DNA of 64,000 nucleotides from Polytrichum commune (GCA_950295325.1 OX485804.1:47430001-47494000); one strand, 5' to 3'. Shown: positions 45,201 through 56,648, numbered from the stretch's first letter. The notes: generated by a model not told the origin, from the letters alone. A program made the numbers and translations.

Positions 45201-46300
45201 ATGATGTTATGAATCAAAGAATACAAAAATATAGAATCCAATAATGACATTTTGTGGATTGATTATGTGCCACTCCAAATTAGTGATTTTACTAGAGTAG
45301 AACATAAGAATATATATAATGTGCATGATGATCAATTCAACAAGTATTGATTGATGATATGGATGTGATATGAACATGCACTCAAAATGTAAACATCGTA
45401 TAAGGTTCATCAACTAAAATAATTAGGGGGACCTATGTACAGGGGATACACAAAAATTGAGGCCTTGCCCAAAGGTGAAGCCCGAAGGATAGAGCCGGAA
45501 TGTTTGTGAATTTTGACATCAAGGGCTTTCCCATGCTTCAAAATCTTGCCCTTTTCTTTGATTTGTTGTTGTTGTTGTTGTTGTTTTTATTTATTTATTT
45601 AATTATTTTTTCTCTCTTCTATACCCTTCATTGAAGTTTCATGGTGTAAGCGTAATGCATTACTGGTACGTGTAATGCCGCCCCTACTTGTGGAATTTTT
45701 TTGGGTCCTGTATTCAAAGAAACAAAAAATCGGGACCATCTTTTTTAAGTGATCGTTTAAATGGAAAATTAATCTTTTAATTTAGTCTTTCATAAAATAT
45801 GCATCTCGAATCTATTTATGAAATTTGAGATGACAACCTTGGTGATTCTCAATTTCCAAGCCACTTCAACAACTAGAAATGTATGTGGACTTAGAAGTGC
45901 CCACAAGAGGGCACCTTACTTTAGGTTGAGCTACTTTAGTTACAAGTTGTTTGGACCTCGGAATTTGGAAGTGATGGAAGTAACTACTTAAAACATACCC
46001 ACCTAATTTAATTACTTATCTTAATCACAATGTTTTTTGGAATGACATGCAGTTAGGTGGACTCCGAGAACAAAGATGAAAAAACACACATATTTTAAAG
46101 AGATTGAAATATGTTGTCAAAATATGATATCATTGTGAACTCAGTAGTGAGAGTTCAATTGAAGAAACCTAGAAGACCTTTGAAATGAGCACAAAATTCT
46201 TTACGTTGATAATGAAGAAAACACATTCATAGAGGTTCCAAAGGTTATGAAGGAAGTGAAGTGGGTAGGATGTGGTAAGCATGTCGGAGAAGTGGGGTAG
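42277..46300. other. Unassigned AT-rich intergenic sequence
   Basis: No supported gene or complete element. It holds a C-rich tract near 42384-42402 and a (TTG)n tract near 45564-45585. Short open frames show no domain. Confidence 0.4.
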
Positions 46301-46319
46301 AGGAGACGGAGAAAGTAAC

Positions 46320-48944
46320 CATTTAAGACCCACCTGCGTTAATAAATATGATTAATAAGTAATGTGGGAAGTTGGAAGATTCTCGGAGCCCAAGCGTTGG
46401 GGGGTCCTGAAAAGAAGGGAAGCGAAGGGCAAAGACTCTGAAGTCCATCAGAGAAGCAAGCCTCACTTGCTCACGCTGTCGCTCACTCTCGATCCTCCTC
46501 TCCCTTGGCCACTTTGCCACCTCGACTCCATCTCATCCAAGTAAGCCTCTGCAACAACTCATTCATGTTATGCCTGCTGCTTCTGGAATTGACTTCATTC
46601 AAGCATGAATGTGCGCAACTGCATCCCCGTGTTAGGGTTTTCATAAACGTGAGCAGACAATTTACGAGGTTCCTTAGATCGAGATTGTAAGGAAGCCTTA
46701 GACTTTAAGATGGACGGAGAATCTCCTGTTGTCTTCTGTGGGCAAAGGGATGGCTGATGGGATCATTCCTGTCCAGACTTCCGAGAGTAATCTCCTTTGA
46801 CATCTTTCAGGTGCCCCGAGTTCTATAGAAAGAGGCCTTGTGAGTGGGCCTTCCTTTGGATTAGGGTTGAGGGTTGTGTGACAGAGGGTTTAGCATAGGA
46901 TGGCGTGAAGTAATGCCGCTCCTGGGAGCAGGACAATCACATTGTCTTGGAAAGGAGAATGTTAGGCAAACTCCTCATGTGCTCTCTGAGTTTCTGACCC
47001 CAAAGGAAAAGATATCAATTCTTCTCATAATCATCTCTAGGGTTTAACCTCAGTACTCGAAATTGCCCCGCTATTTCTGTGTAGACTAACTTTGGCAGAG
47101 TTTTTGAAAGTTTGCTATGGATTGTTGAGTTAATATCTGTATATGCATTGGATTCACAGTATTTGTAAGCTTTATGTTAGGTCCTATCAACACATGCTCC
47201 TCTTTCTTTTCTTTACCTTCTCTTTCTTGCAAACACAGTTGCTAGGGAATACTAAATCTGCGGAGATTGATCTTACATGATGCTTTGTGTGTGTTTGGTC
47301 AGTTTTTTGGGAGCTGCGTATGCGTATGTAGTGAGGTTGTTCGTCCAGAGGTGTTGTGGTTTAGGTTTTGTCACTCTCCCGAAGATGCAGATCCCGGTAG
47401 ACAAATGATATGCGTTAGAGCGTTCTTAATGATAACAGAAGTGTGTAACGAAGCAGAAGAAACTTAGTGGACATTTCTACATTTAAAAGAATATCTCCAG
47501 ACTAAATTCAAGTTCTAGTCAAGCTTCGGAAGCTGAATTTATTGGATGTTGTTGGGGTTGGGGTCTTTTAATCCAAACAAAAGAGGTTTCTTTCCTTGCC
47601 TGGAGGATTGGAATTTTGGAGAGGAGAAACAACTTAATTGAAAGGGAGCAGATTGATAGTTGAATTTTTTTAACTCAAGGTTTTAGGCGCTGCGCATTTG
47701 AAGGAGCTTTACCTAAGAGACAGAGAACATACACTGTTGAAAAGGAGCTGAAGACTTGAAGAGATCATTCACATGTTTTTGCTAGATAAGCCCTCAGAAC
47801 TATGTAGCCGCAAAATGCCTGCATTCATGTGCTTTTTATCGTGTCATGACATAATTGTTTGTTTTTGTATGCATGAAACCCTTACATTATTGTTAAGGTT
47901 GGTGGTTGGTGCGGAGATTGAGATTGAGATTGAAACTTTTTGGTGGAAAGTCGTTTGGGGTACGGATAGGTCTGAGCAGTGATAGTTACATTCACGCAAG
48001 AAAACTCAAATTGTTGCAATTTTTTATTTTTTTGATTCTAATGTTTTTATTTATTGTTCATAAATTACCATAATATGTTTGAAGTATGTTCATGTTAATT
48101 GATAGCGATTGGTGGCATGGCCCTCGTGTGTTGCACCTTTGTTCATTTCGTTTGCTGTTATTCCAAGTCAATGGCCTATATGCAGGTGCCTAACTTGTTC
48201 TCTTTGTGCTTTAAATGGAATCGAAGCAGAGTTGATTCACATAGCTCTAGAAGTATTATCACTGGAGAAATCTTCAATATATGTATCTAATTCTGTCTGG
48301 ACTCTGTGATTCAGGTGTAGAGTGACAGGGATGTTGGAGGGACTCCACACTTTCAAGATCAACCCTTCAGGAGTTAGGGTGAAGATTTTTACCTTGTAGA
48401 ATTACGTGCGATCTTGCTGTAGTGGATTGAGTGGACACTTGGCTAGACACAGTGCAATCTGTATGTCAGGAGTGTGGACATAAGATAGGAATTGTTCGGC
48501 TTTCCTTTGTCCTCCATGTTTCTGCTGTTCCTCAATGCTTTCGCTGTCCCAGGTTGTTGATCTCCTCAATCCATCCAAGCTTGGTTGGTTGTTGTCTTCA
48601 TTGATATCTACTTTGTTTGGGCAATTATCTCCTCTTCATAGCAGCAGCAGGTATTGTGTGTCTGCTTCTAAGTAAATAGCCTCCAGTTCCCATGTGTTGG
48701 CTCTTCAACTCAGGTTGTTGAGTACAGTAACTTTAACTGGAGCCCAATCTGGAAAATAGTTGCATGTGTTTTGATTGGCAAGTTGCTTGTCACACAATTG
48801 TGTGCGGGTCCTTTTGAGTGTCAGGTGGTTTGTCTACAAGTGAAGCAAGCTCTTTAGTGGATCCAATTCCAAAAAGGTTGCTTGTAGATTGGCTTTTAGC
48901 TTTGAAACTAGCACGCAAAGGTCCTGCTCTTGACTGCAAATTCA
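46320..48944 (+). promoter_or_regulatory. Promoter and probable 5' UTR/intron region of the kinase gene
   Basis: Repeat-poor sequence leading into the kinase. A C/T-rich stretch at 46465-46540 (ctcacgctgtcgctcactctcg) resembles a plant 5' UTR and ends at a good donor, ATCCAA/GTAAGCC (GT at 46541). Candidate acceptors of the type CAG/G follow (for example near 48187 and 48313). An AT-rich TAATAAATATG lies near 46340 as a possible TATA region. The exact transcript cannot be resolved by eye. A short separate gene here cannot be excluded, but no frame shows a domain. Confidence 0.4.
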
Positions 48945-50147
48945 ATGGAGGGGACATCAGAAAACCCACCCAGTGGTGAGACTGAAAAAACTGAGAAGGA
49001 GAAGGAGAGCCATAGTAAAGAGCTGGCTGGAGGAGGTGAGGGCAAAGGACTCAACAAAACAGGTAGCATGGTTCGTGCAGATCTTGTCAACCTTGCTGAC
49101 ATTGATGCCGCATTGGAGAGACATTTACAGAGAGGTTATAGTAGACCGGCTCCTGTAGTAGAGCCAGCTGCGGAGCCTCCTGGTCCTCCCCAAGAATGGG
49201 AGATAAATCCAAGAGAGATCACTCTCAAGAATGTAATAGCCCGTGGCACCTTTGGCACTGTTCACAAAGGAGTGTACAATGGTCAGGATGTTGCTGTGAA
49301 GTTGCTCGAGTGGGGTGAAGAGAACACCATGAAGAAAGCTGAAGTTACTTACTACAGGAACCAGTTCAGGCAAGAGGTTGCTGTTTGGCATAAACTTGAC
49401 CATCCGAATGTCACCAGTTTCATTGGAGCATCTATGGGAAACTCAGATTTGCGGATCCCATCAGTTGTGGATGGGGATGATGGATTTCATCATGTGCCAA
49501 ACAATGCCTGTTGTGTTGTTGTTGAGTATCTTGCAGGGGGTACACTCAAAGACTATCTGATACGCAACAGGCGGCGGAAACTCTCTTACAAGGTGGTGAT
49601 ACAGGTGGCCTTGGATGTGGCACGTGGTCTTGCGTATCTTCATTCACAGAAGATTGCACACCGGGATGTGAAGACTGAGAATATGTTACTTGACAAGCAA
49701 AGGACAGTAAAGATTGCAGATTTTGGTGTTGCAAGAGTTGAGGCGTCGAACCCCAAAGATATGACTGGTGATACAGGCACTCCTGGATACATGGCTCCAG
49801 AAATTCTGGATGGGAAACCCTACAACAAGAAATGTGATGTTTACAGTTTTGGAATCTGTCTGTGGGAGATTTACTGCTGTGATATGCCATACCTAGATCT
49901 GTCCTTCGCAGATATGACATCTGCAGTAGTCCATCACAATCTGAGACCTGAGGTGCCAAGGTGTTGCCCTCATGCCCTTGCGGATATTATGAGGAAGTGC
50001 TGGGATGCAAATCCAGATAAGCGGCCTGCCATGAGTGAGGTTGTCCAGATGTTGGAGGCAATCGACACCTCAAAGGGTGGAGGGATGATTCCAACAGATG
50101 CCCAACCACGTGGGTGCTTCTGCTTTGGGAAGCACAAAGGCCCGTAG
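48945..50147 (+). CDS. Raf-like MAPKKK (plant C-group, CBC1/CBC2-like) Ser/Thr kinase
   Basis: A 400-aa soluble protein kinase. I chose the first ATG (48945), since an in-frame TAG lies at 48909 and no earlier ATG follows it. An acidic N-terminus precedes the conserved block MVRADLVNLADIDAALERHL (about 42-61). The kinase domain has the glycine loop ARGTFGTVHKGV (99-110), catalytic Lys119 in VAVKLLEW, Glu144, HRDVKTEN (Asp241 and Asn246), DFG at 259-261 and APE at 284-286; all are intact, so it should be active. The C-terminal ending GGGMIP…GCFCFGKHKGP is diagnostic of the plant Raf-like subfamily that includes the Arabidopsis CBC kinases, which act with HT1 in guard-cell CO2/light signalling. 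No other cis-evidence of function is visible. The coding region is uninterrupted by introns. Confidence 0.93.
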   Translation: MEGTSENPPSGETEKTEKEKESHSKELAGGGEGKGLNKTGSMVRADLVNLADIDAALERHLQRGYSRPAPVVEPAAEPPGPPQEWEINPREITLKNVIARGTFGTVHKGVYNGQDVAVKLLEWGEENTMKKAEVTYYRNQFRQEVAVWHKLDHPNVTSFIGASMGNSDLRIPSVVDGDDGFHHVPNNACCVVVEYLAGGTLKDYLIRNRRRKLSYKVVIQVALDVARGLAYLHSQKIAHRDVKTENMLLDKQRTVKIADFGVARVEASNPKDMTGDTGTPGYMAPEILDGKPYNKKCDVYSFGICLWEIYCCDMPYLDLSFADMTSAVVHHNLRPEVPRCCPHALADIMRKCWDANPDKRPAMSEVVQMLEAIDTSKGGGMIPTDAQPRGCFCFGKHKGP

Positions 50148-52308
50148 GTGTTCATTAGAGCACCCTCAAGTATCCAAGTCACAAAGTTAGAGGTAACTTG
50201 GAGGTATGGTAGATGTGGAAGTTTATAGCACAGTTACTGGTGTGAGGGAGGTGGCATTTGGATGGTGCGCGTCCTTAGTGGAGATCTTTAATGATTGAGA
50301 GGAATTATTCTTCTACTTAAGGTATTTGAACTGTCATTGTTGGGGCGATTAAAGATCTGCGCTTCATTATGTGGAAGTGATGGATGCTTTGAAAGGAGGG
50401 TTTGACAGCCATTTGTATTTATCACGAGTTGAGGCGTGTCGCAGCTGTGGTTGCCTTGATGAAAGAGTTTGATCTGTGTGACCACGGGGGTCATGATGAA
50501 ACGGCGTTCTGCAATCATAAACGTCAAACGTGGTACCAACATCTGAGAATGTTGATACCCTCCAAGACTTTTGAGCTTCACCTTTGCTCTGGTGTTGCCA
50601 CTTGATTGGAGTGCAGAAGGCGGGGCTGATAAATACATGATCAGGACTGCTTGGTAGATACAGGAATGGTATTGATCTTGAAATCACCAGTTTTGATAGT
50701 AACAGGCATTAGTGCTTGTTTCCAATCAGATGAACATGCATTTTGGTATGCAATCCTGTGGGTGATAGTGTGAGGTATCCCTTCTATGAGGCAGCTCAAG
50801 CCAAGGCACTTTATGTGGGGTGGGATCGTTGATTGTCTCCCTCTTTTATTCTCTGATTCTCTGGAGATGACCACAAAGAGACCAATCCTGTCACCTAACC
50901 TCCAGTTTGGCTGTTCATCTTGCAAAGAAACAGCCTGCATGTTTCTGTTAGCATTATGTATCCAGTTCCTCTTAATCAATCATTTGGAAGAAACTCTGAG
51001 TTCTTTCAATGTCCAGGGACTGGAGCTCTTGCTGCAAATCCTCCAGCCTTTCCTTGGAGGGACAGAAGGCAGGCGGAAAGCCTGTTATGACCTGTGTCTT
51101 TCAGGTTCGTTTTGTGGAATTAGATAATTATCTGGTGTACAGAGGTACACATTTGTTGCAATGGTCACAAGGTGAGAAGTGCTTGAGGTTTCACACATGG
51201 ACCATGAGTGCCACATCCTGCCTTGGTGTATCCATGTGTTTGTGACCCAGCACTATTAAGGTATAGAAAAATAAGGCAGTAGAGTCAGCTCGTTGATTTC
51301 TTTCTCTGTAACATAGATCTTAGGACATGAACTGGATACTGTTGATGTCCAGTTTGAGATTATAACAAAACATTTAGGGTAGCAAATAAATGAATATGTA
51401 TCTTTACTGAAACTGTTTTGAAGGGCTGTCTGTTAGGAGCTCTCAATTTGAGCTTTTCATGAGTAAGGATGCAAAATACTTACTTCCCACTTCTGATATT
51501 TCTTGCCATTGGTTCAGGGATGTGTGTTGGCACAGTGTCTTTAACTGCTTATATTTGTTGTTGATCCTGATTTTGGTTGTGTGACTCCCTGCATTTAAGT
51601 TATCACTACACCTCACCTTTCATAAACAGCCTATCAGAATCTACTGCTTTCCTCTTGGTCGCTCCATGTATGCTTTTGAAATTTGCAGTTTCACTTTAAT
51701 AAGAGCCTTCCAACTTTTGAGATGATCATGTTACCACTTGTGCACCAATAGCTAGCAACACATGACATCCTGTGCAGCTTGTAGAGAATGGGTAAATTTC
51801 TAGGCTGATAGGTGTACTGCAGCGAGGACCCCTTTGCTTGAACATTAATAGCATCTCATAGAGCCTGTTGGTCAGTTTTTTATTGCCAGGGAAAATCTTG
51901 TGTGTAAAAACAACTCCCATTCTCATTCAGTATTTAGACAAACCTTGTTATTTTAAATTCACAAAGTCTGAGGACTAGGTGTTGAGGTTGGTGATTGTGT
52001 AAAATAGGTTGAGACCTTACAAGTGTGTGTTGTATGTACTAAAAGTTTACACTTTTATACCTTTTGGCTTCATACCCATTTTAATGCTTGACAAATGTTG
52101 ATGTTCTGCTGTAAATTCCTGATGGCATTTGATGCAATCCACTAAGTCATGTGGGCCTTATGTTTTCTTCTTCTGAATTGACGTGTATATTTGATTGGTA
52201 TATGGCAAGGCTTGTAGATATGAGAAACATACGTGTTGTGATGTTGCATAAAATATTCTAATGATCTCTGAAAATGATAAAAGAACAGTTATTGCTTAAA
52301 ATTTGGAT
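50148..52308. other. Kinase 3' flank and intergenic sequence
   Basis: No second gene recognised. The first part is likely the kinase 3' UTR; candidate poly(A) signals are AATAAG near 51265 and AATAAATGAATA near 51386. Short frames on both strands (for example 50288-50687 on - and 50786-51127 on +) lack domains. Confidence 0.4.
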
Positions 52309-52654
52309 TACCGTAACACCATAGCAGGTTCGTCAGCTGGCGAACGAATATTTTTCTTTTTTGAAAAAATAAGGTTCGTTTGTTGAAAATAGATTTTTTT
52401 GAAATTCGTTCTTCTTTTTTGAGGAAAAAAAATAATTCGTCTTGGAACAGAGTAGATGTATTGGGATGACAACTTAAATTGATTTTTTCATCCATTTGTG
52501 GCGGGTCCCCTTGTCGAAACCTAATTTTTGGCCCTAATCTTGCTTAACCCAAGTACTTTCACTTAACTTGTTGTAAACTGTATGTCTTTTTTGTTTGCAC
52601 ACTTGTATGTATTTGTTTTTTGTTGTGTGTAAGTGTACAAGAGAGAAATTAACG

Positions 52655-54448
52655 ATGGCTCCCAAGCAACAAAAGATAGATTTTACATTTGTTCTCATTA
52701 CAAAAGAGGAGAGGGCGGTGGAGATTGAGAAGGAGTTTTCATGTTTGGACCAGAGGTTAGAGGAGGAGCGCTTAAGACCAGGCAAGGCTATTTTGAAACG
52801 ACCAGTGGGGAGACCAAAGAAGACAGAGATGGTGTTGTTGAAGCCAAAACTTGAGAAGATGAAGCGATCAGGAAATGTTAGAGGTTCTTACACAAACTGG
52901 TTTACTCCAGTTCTTTGGCCGCCTATTTTCAATGCAATGAAACAACATAGATGCATTGCAGGAGCTTTGAGTTTCTTGAGGGCAGCTTACAGGAAACCAG
53001 GAGATCTCTCTAGTGTGTATGACAGTTTATCTAAGAATTCTATGAAAGGTTGGTTCCATTCAAACGGAAAGCTGAAAGATACATACAAGAGATGTGTAGA
53101 ATTTGGCACTTACTTTGCCAAATCTGCTCAACATTGTCCAGTGTTAGAATCTCACCTTGCCTTGAAAGAAGAAATCTGCACAGTCTTGAAGAAGATGAGG
53201 ATGGCATGACAACCTCTTTATGCAGTTTGCATCTAGCCATTAATCAAAGCAATCATCCTCGACAAAGCTCCACAGATTCTTAAAGGTACACATTCAACAA
53301 CTTTTCGTGTCTCTTATGAATGGACCAAATTTTTTGTCAAGTCTGAACTGAATTGGAATTACCGAGCATCAACAACTGCAACGGAAAAATTACCAAAAGA
53401 CTTTGAAGAGCAGGGCAAAGCAATGGCACAACGTTGTGCATATTTGGTGAAAGTTCACAACATTCCTAAGGAATTAGTTGTGAACTCTGACCAAACAGGG
53501 ATACATTTAGTACCTACATGAGGATCTAGGACGTGGGAGACAAAATGAGCCAAACATGTCAAGGTATACGGAGCAGAGGACAAGCGACAAATTACCGTTA
53601 TAGTCTCTTCAGCAGCAGATGGTCGTTGTTTGCCTTTCCAAGTAATTTTCCAAGGCACAACCACAAAATCTTTGCCTAAGTTAGAAGGAGGGAGAGAAGA
53701 GTGCGAATTATCAGGGTGGAATATTTCCTACAGCTACAACCACTGGTCTACATTAGAAACGTGCAAAGATTTTGTAGAGAGGATTCTTAAACCTTACTTG
53801 GTTGCACAAATTGAGCTCAAGGCACTTCCAGCAGATCAAGAGATGATCTGGCTCATAGACTGTTGGAGTGTGCACATTAGCAAAGAATTTCGGGAGTGGA
53901 TGAAGATTCATCACCCTGAAATTCATGTGCTCTACATTCCTGCAAACTGTACAAGTGTGTTTCAACCAGCGGATGTTGTCATTCAAAGGCCCTTCAAGCA
54001 TGCATTTCGTCAGGAATTCAACCAATTCACTATGGATACTATAACAAAGCAACTAAATGGAGGAACAGATGTGCACATTGATTTCAAAATGTCCAAGCTA
54101 AAGCCTCACATTTGTCATTGGCTTTACAAGGCTTGGATTCATGTTTCAAGCAAAATCAATATGATTAGCAAAGGATGGGAGCAGGCTGGACTTCTAAGAG
54201 CATTTGACAATGAGTTTCAAAAACAAGCTATGATGGATAATATGGTAAAACCATTGTTTAACAGCAAAGGAGAAGGAGTGCAAGCTACAGATACAGAATG
54301 CAATGAAGAGCTTGACGTCGAAGTGTCTTTAGACACTGTAATGGAGAATAATTTGAGCAGAGTCGCAGAACTTTCCAAGACAATCAACTCAAATCGAATG
54401 ACAACAATACGAGAGCTTGCAAGAAAAAAAAAATTCACTAAAATCTGA
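52655..54448 (+). pseudogene. DDE transposase (597 codons), disabled by four in-frame stops
   Basis: A single reading frame from ATG 52655 to the stop at 54446-54448. It shows an AT-hook (KRPVGRPKK), a helix-turn-helix-like region (GSYTNWFTPVLWPPIFNAM…MKGWFHSNGKLKD) and the DDE_1 core: VVNSDQTGIHLVP (Asp at 53489-53491), WLIDCWSVHISKEF (Asp at 53858-53860) and IPANCTSVFQPADVV (Asp at 53972-53974). Thirty-seven residues separate the second and third Asp. Stops occur at 53207 (TGA), 53234 (TAG), 53519 (TGA) and 53546 (TGA). No frameshift is needed, and each stop is one C-to-T change from an Arg CGA or Gln CAG codon. It is therefore a young copy killed by base substitution, consistent with deamination of methylated cytosine. 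The C-terminus is acidic, then basic (TIRELARKKKF). Confidence 0.9.
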
Positions 54449-54771
54449 TGTAAGTTTTTCCCACTGAAGTTTTATTGCATTCAAATTAAGTGTTGCTTTA
54501 TTAGATGTTACTTACACATCATCTATCTTTCTATCTATCTATCTACTTACACTCAGACATGTCTACGTGCAAATTCAGCTGCTGACCTGCAAGACACATC
54601 ACAAGTACAAAAATAGTCAGCCACTCAAGAATGAGATGCCCTCCAACACCGCAGAACTCATCCAAAAGCTTCAGTCTGCAACAAAGAGAGCCGCTCGCCA
54701 CAATGCAGGTGTTGCAGCATACACTTCGTCAATGAAATCCATGTGGCATGCGAAGCACCTGTGCCTCAGCA

Positions 54772-54819
54772 GTGGACTTCTCGGAGGCCCTGACCCGGGC
54801 CCGTTTCGAGGAGCTGAAC
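54772..54819 (+). pseudogene. BiP/Hsp70 fragment 1 captured in the transposon
   Basis: The frame reads VDFSEALTRARFEELN, which matches the conserved Hsp70/BiP block 'DFSEPLTRARFEELN' from the ATPase domain over 16 residues; the similarity fades on both sides. The upstream sequence (IQKLQSATKRAARHNA) is not clearly Hsp70. The GC-rich codon use differs from the AT-rich transposon. It lies in the same strand and order as fragment 2. Confidence 0.75.
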
Positions 54820-55039
54820 AGATCGAGTGCTTCACATCCAGGAAGCTTTGTAAGATCTTCAGCGAACTAATGCAAATTAGTCGGATATGTATTTTTGAAT
54901 TTTCTCAATATTGGCCATAAGAGCAGCCTGATTTCGGATGCCAATGTACATGTTAAATCGCCAGGCTACTGTCTATGTGCGCTTGTGTACATCTAAACAG
55001 ACTTGTGCTCTAATACTTCGAGGTTGGGTTTCTCAAATT

Positions 55040-55212
55040 GCATTGGACAAACGAGCATGATCACTATGACGAGGATGTGAAGCAAACGAGCATGATCACT
55101 CTGACGAGGATGTGAAGCAAACGAGCATGATCTGTGCATTGGACAAACGAGCATGATCTGTGCATTGGACAAACGAGCATGATCTGTGCATTGGACGAAC
55201 AAGCATGATCTG
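55040..55212. repeat. Minisatellite of 26-bp and 35-40-bp units
   Basis: The core acaaacgagcatgatc recurs six to seven times. The last four copies form a 26-bp unit (…tgtgcattgg), and the first copies are joined by actctgacgaggatgtgaag, giving a longer unit. It lies between the transposase and the captured gene fragments. Confidence 0.9.
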
Positions 55213-55213
55213 T

Positions 55214-55357
55214 GCAGTGCCCATCACCCGCCGCACCAGGCTCACAATCGTCCGCGGAGAGAGGTTGGACGGCACTGTGATTGTCTTCTCGGGAATGTCA
55301 CACACCACGTTGTACACCCCTGTTGGAGGACACCAGATTCGCAACATGAATTTCAAT
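55214..55357 (-). pseudogene. Possible HMA (heavy-metal-associated) domain fragment
   Basis: On the - strand the frame reads MKFMLRIWCPPTGVYNVVCD and then IPEKTITVPSNLSPRTIVSL followed by VRRVMG. The pattern (hydrophobic strand, Cys, 'GVxxVxxDxxxKTITV', then an amphipathic helix) resembles HMA-domain metallochaperone-like plant proteins, but the usual CxxC loop is shortened or missing. It is more GC-rich than its surroundings and sits in the cargo region beside BiP pieces, which supports capture of a host exon. Family assignment is tentative. Confidence 0.4.
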
Positions 55358-56078
55358 TAGTAACACATCGACTCTCCTGTCCTTCAGTCACACGATCTTT
55401 GCAACGACCAGATCAATGGATCCTTGAAAGGAAGTGAGAACAGGGAAATTCAATTAGTAGGGTGTCAACTCTCCTCTTGTCACACAAAGGACGGATCCTT
55501 GAGAGGTGAGGATAGGGTTCTGGATGACTGACAGTCGGGCTAGATTATGAAAATCCCTATCCTTGTCCAACTAAATGTAATCCAATGAAAATTATGTAAA
55601 GATCTAGATGATAATCTCCATGACCTCTCTATCCCCGTGGATAGAGAGAATCCCCATAAAGGTTTGCTAATCTCCATCCCTGTGCAAAAATTGCAAAAGG
55701 TTGCCTGTGCTAAGACAACAGACCCTAAATCCAAAAGACGGGAGGAATCGTGTACAGGTGCTATAGTGATCGGCTCCCATCCCTATGCCGCTGAGTCTAG
55801 CAATCCAACAGTGAAATCATGCAAAAGGATGAATCGGAAAAGGGGGGGGGGAGGATCACCGACCTTCAACGCCTAAGACATCCTTGATTCTGGCCACATC
55901 TTGCATGTCGTAGAGAGGAGCCTTGATTTGCACGTCCTACCCACCACAAAATTTCCACGCAAGATTACGTTAGGGTACTGTACACCATATCCATGTCTTG
56001 TGAGCACATTTCGATCAAAAGGGAGGATTGCGTGCTAACAAAGAGAGATCTAATTACACCAGAGGTCACTGATTTGGG

Positions 56079-56321
56079 GTGAACCCCGACGAGGCGGTGG
56101 CGTACAGGGCGGCGGTGCAGGGAGGCATTCTGAGCGGGGAGGAAGGCGACGAGACGAAGGACATCCTAGCGCCTTTGACGCTGGGAATCGAGACCGTGGG
56201 AGGAGTGATGACGAGATTGATCCCCAGGAACACCGTGATCCCGACGAAGAAGTCACAGGTGTTCACGACGTACCAGGACCAGTAGTCGACGGTGTCGATC
56301 CAGGTGTTCGAGGGCGAGCGC
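56079..56321 (+). pseudogene. BiP/Hsp70 fragment 2 captured in the transposon
   Basis: The frame encodes [20 protein letters not shown], then [20 protein letters not shown] and [19 protein letters not shown], the end of the Hsp70 ATPase domain and start of the substrate-binding domain. The [15 protein letters not shown] string is of the ER-lumenal BiP type. Four residues of the usual 'KDILLLDVAPLTLG' block are missing, an in-frame TAG (56283-56285) follows YQDQ, and similarity ends after VFEGER. The stop is one C-to-T change from Gln CAG. This is a non-functional piece of a chaperone gene, in the same orientation as fragment 1 but separated from it by about 1.26 kb of unrelated sequence. Confidence 0.9.
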
Positions 56322-56648
56322 TGGGAAAGTTGCCTGCACCGAAACTGGAGTTGCGTCCTTCTCAACCACCGGTGTAGGTGCCTCCTCCGAACAACAGGTG
56401 GCTAACAACAGAATACCCTGACTGACTTTCCAGCTCCTAAACCGTGATAATAGGATCTAGTGTGTTGTACCAGCCTGTGAGACTTGTAATGGCCTGCGAA
56501 CAGAGTCTGCTTCACCCAACTTTCTGGATTTTCGTTCTTTTCATAATATAATTTTCTATAATTTCGTTCTTCATGGCCTAGAATTTCTGATTTTTTTTGT
56601 TTTTTTTTTGGAATTATTTAAGAACGAACCTGCTATGGTGTTACGGTA

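Larger units (their letters stand above)
52311..56646 (+). mobile_element. Tc1/mariner-type (pogo/Tigger-like) transposon with captured host gene fragments
   Basis: A 4336-bp element with perfect 23-bp terminal inverted repeats starting CCGTAACACCATAGCAGGTT, flanked by TA at 52309-52310 and 56647-56648. The TTCGTTC/GAACGAA motif recurs in both subterminal regions, likely transposase binding sites. The 5' half encodes a DDE_1-type transposase. The 3' half carries non-transposon sequence: two pieces of BiP/Hsp70, a possible HMA-domain piece and a minisatellite. It lies about 2.2 kb downstream of the kinase. The borders are well supported; the subfamily name is tentative because the catalytic spacing is DD37D. 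Confidence 0.88.

Noticed and set aside
54567-54920. 117-codon frame as an independent gene
   Set aside because: Only 16 residues are recognisable (Hsp70/BiP) and the rest does not extend that match; treated as captured fragment.
55040-55212. CRISPR-like array
   Set aside because: The repeats are adjacent minisatellite units without unique spacers, in a plant transposon.
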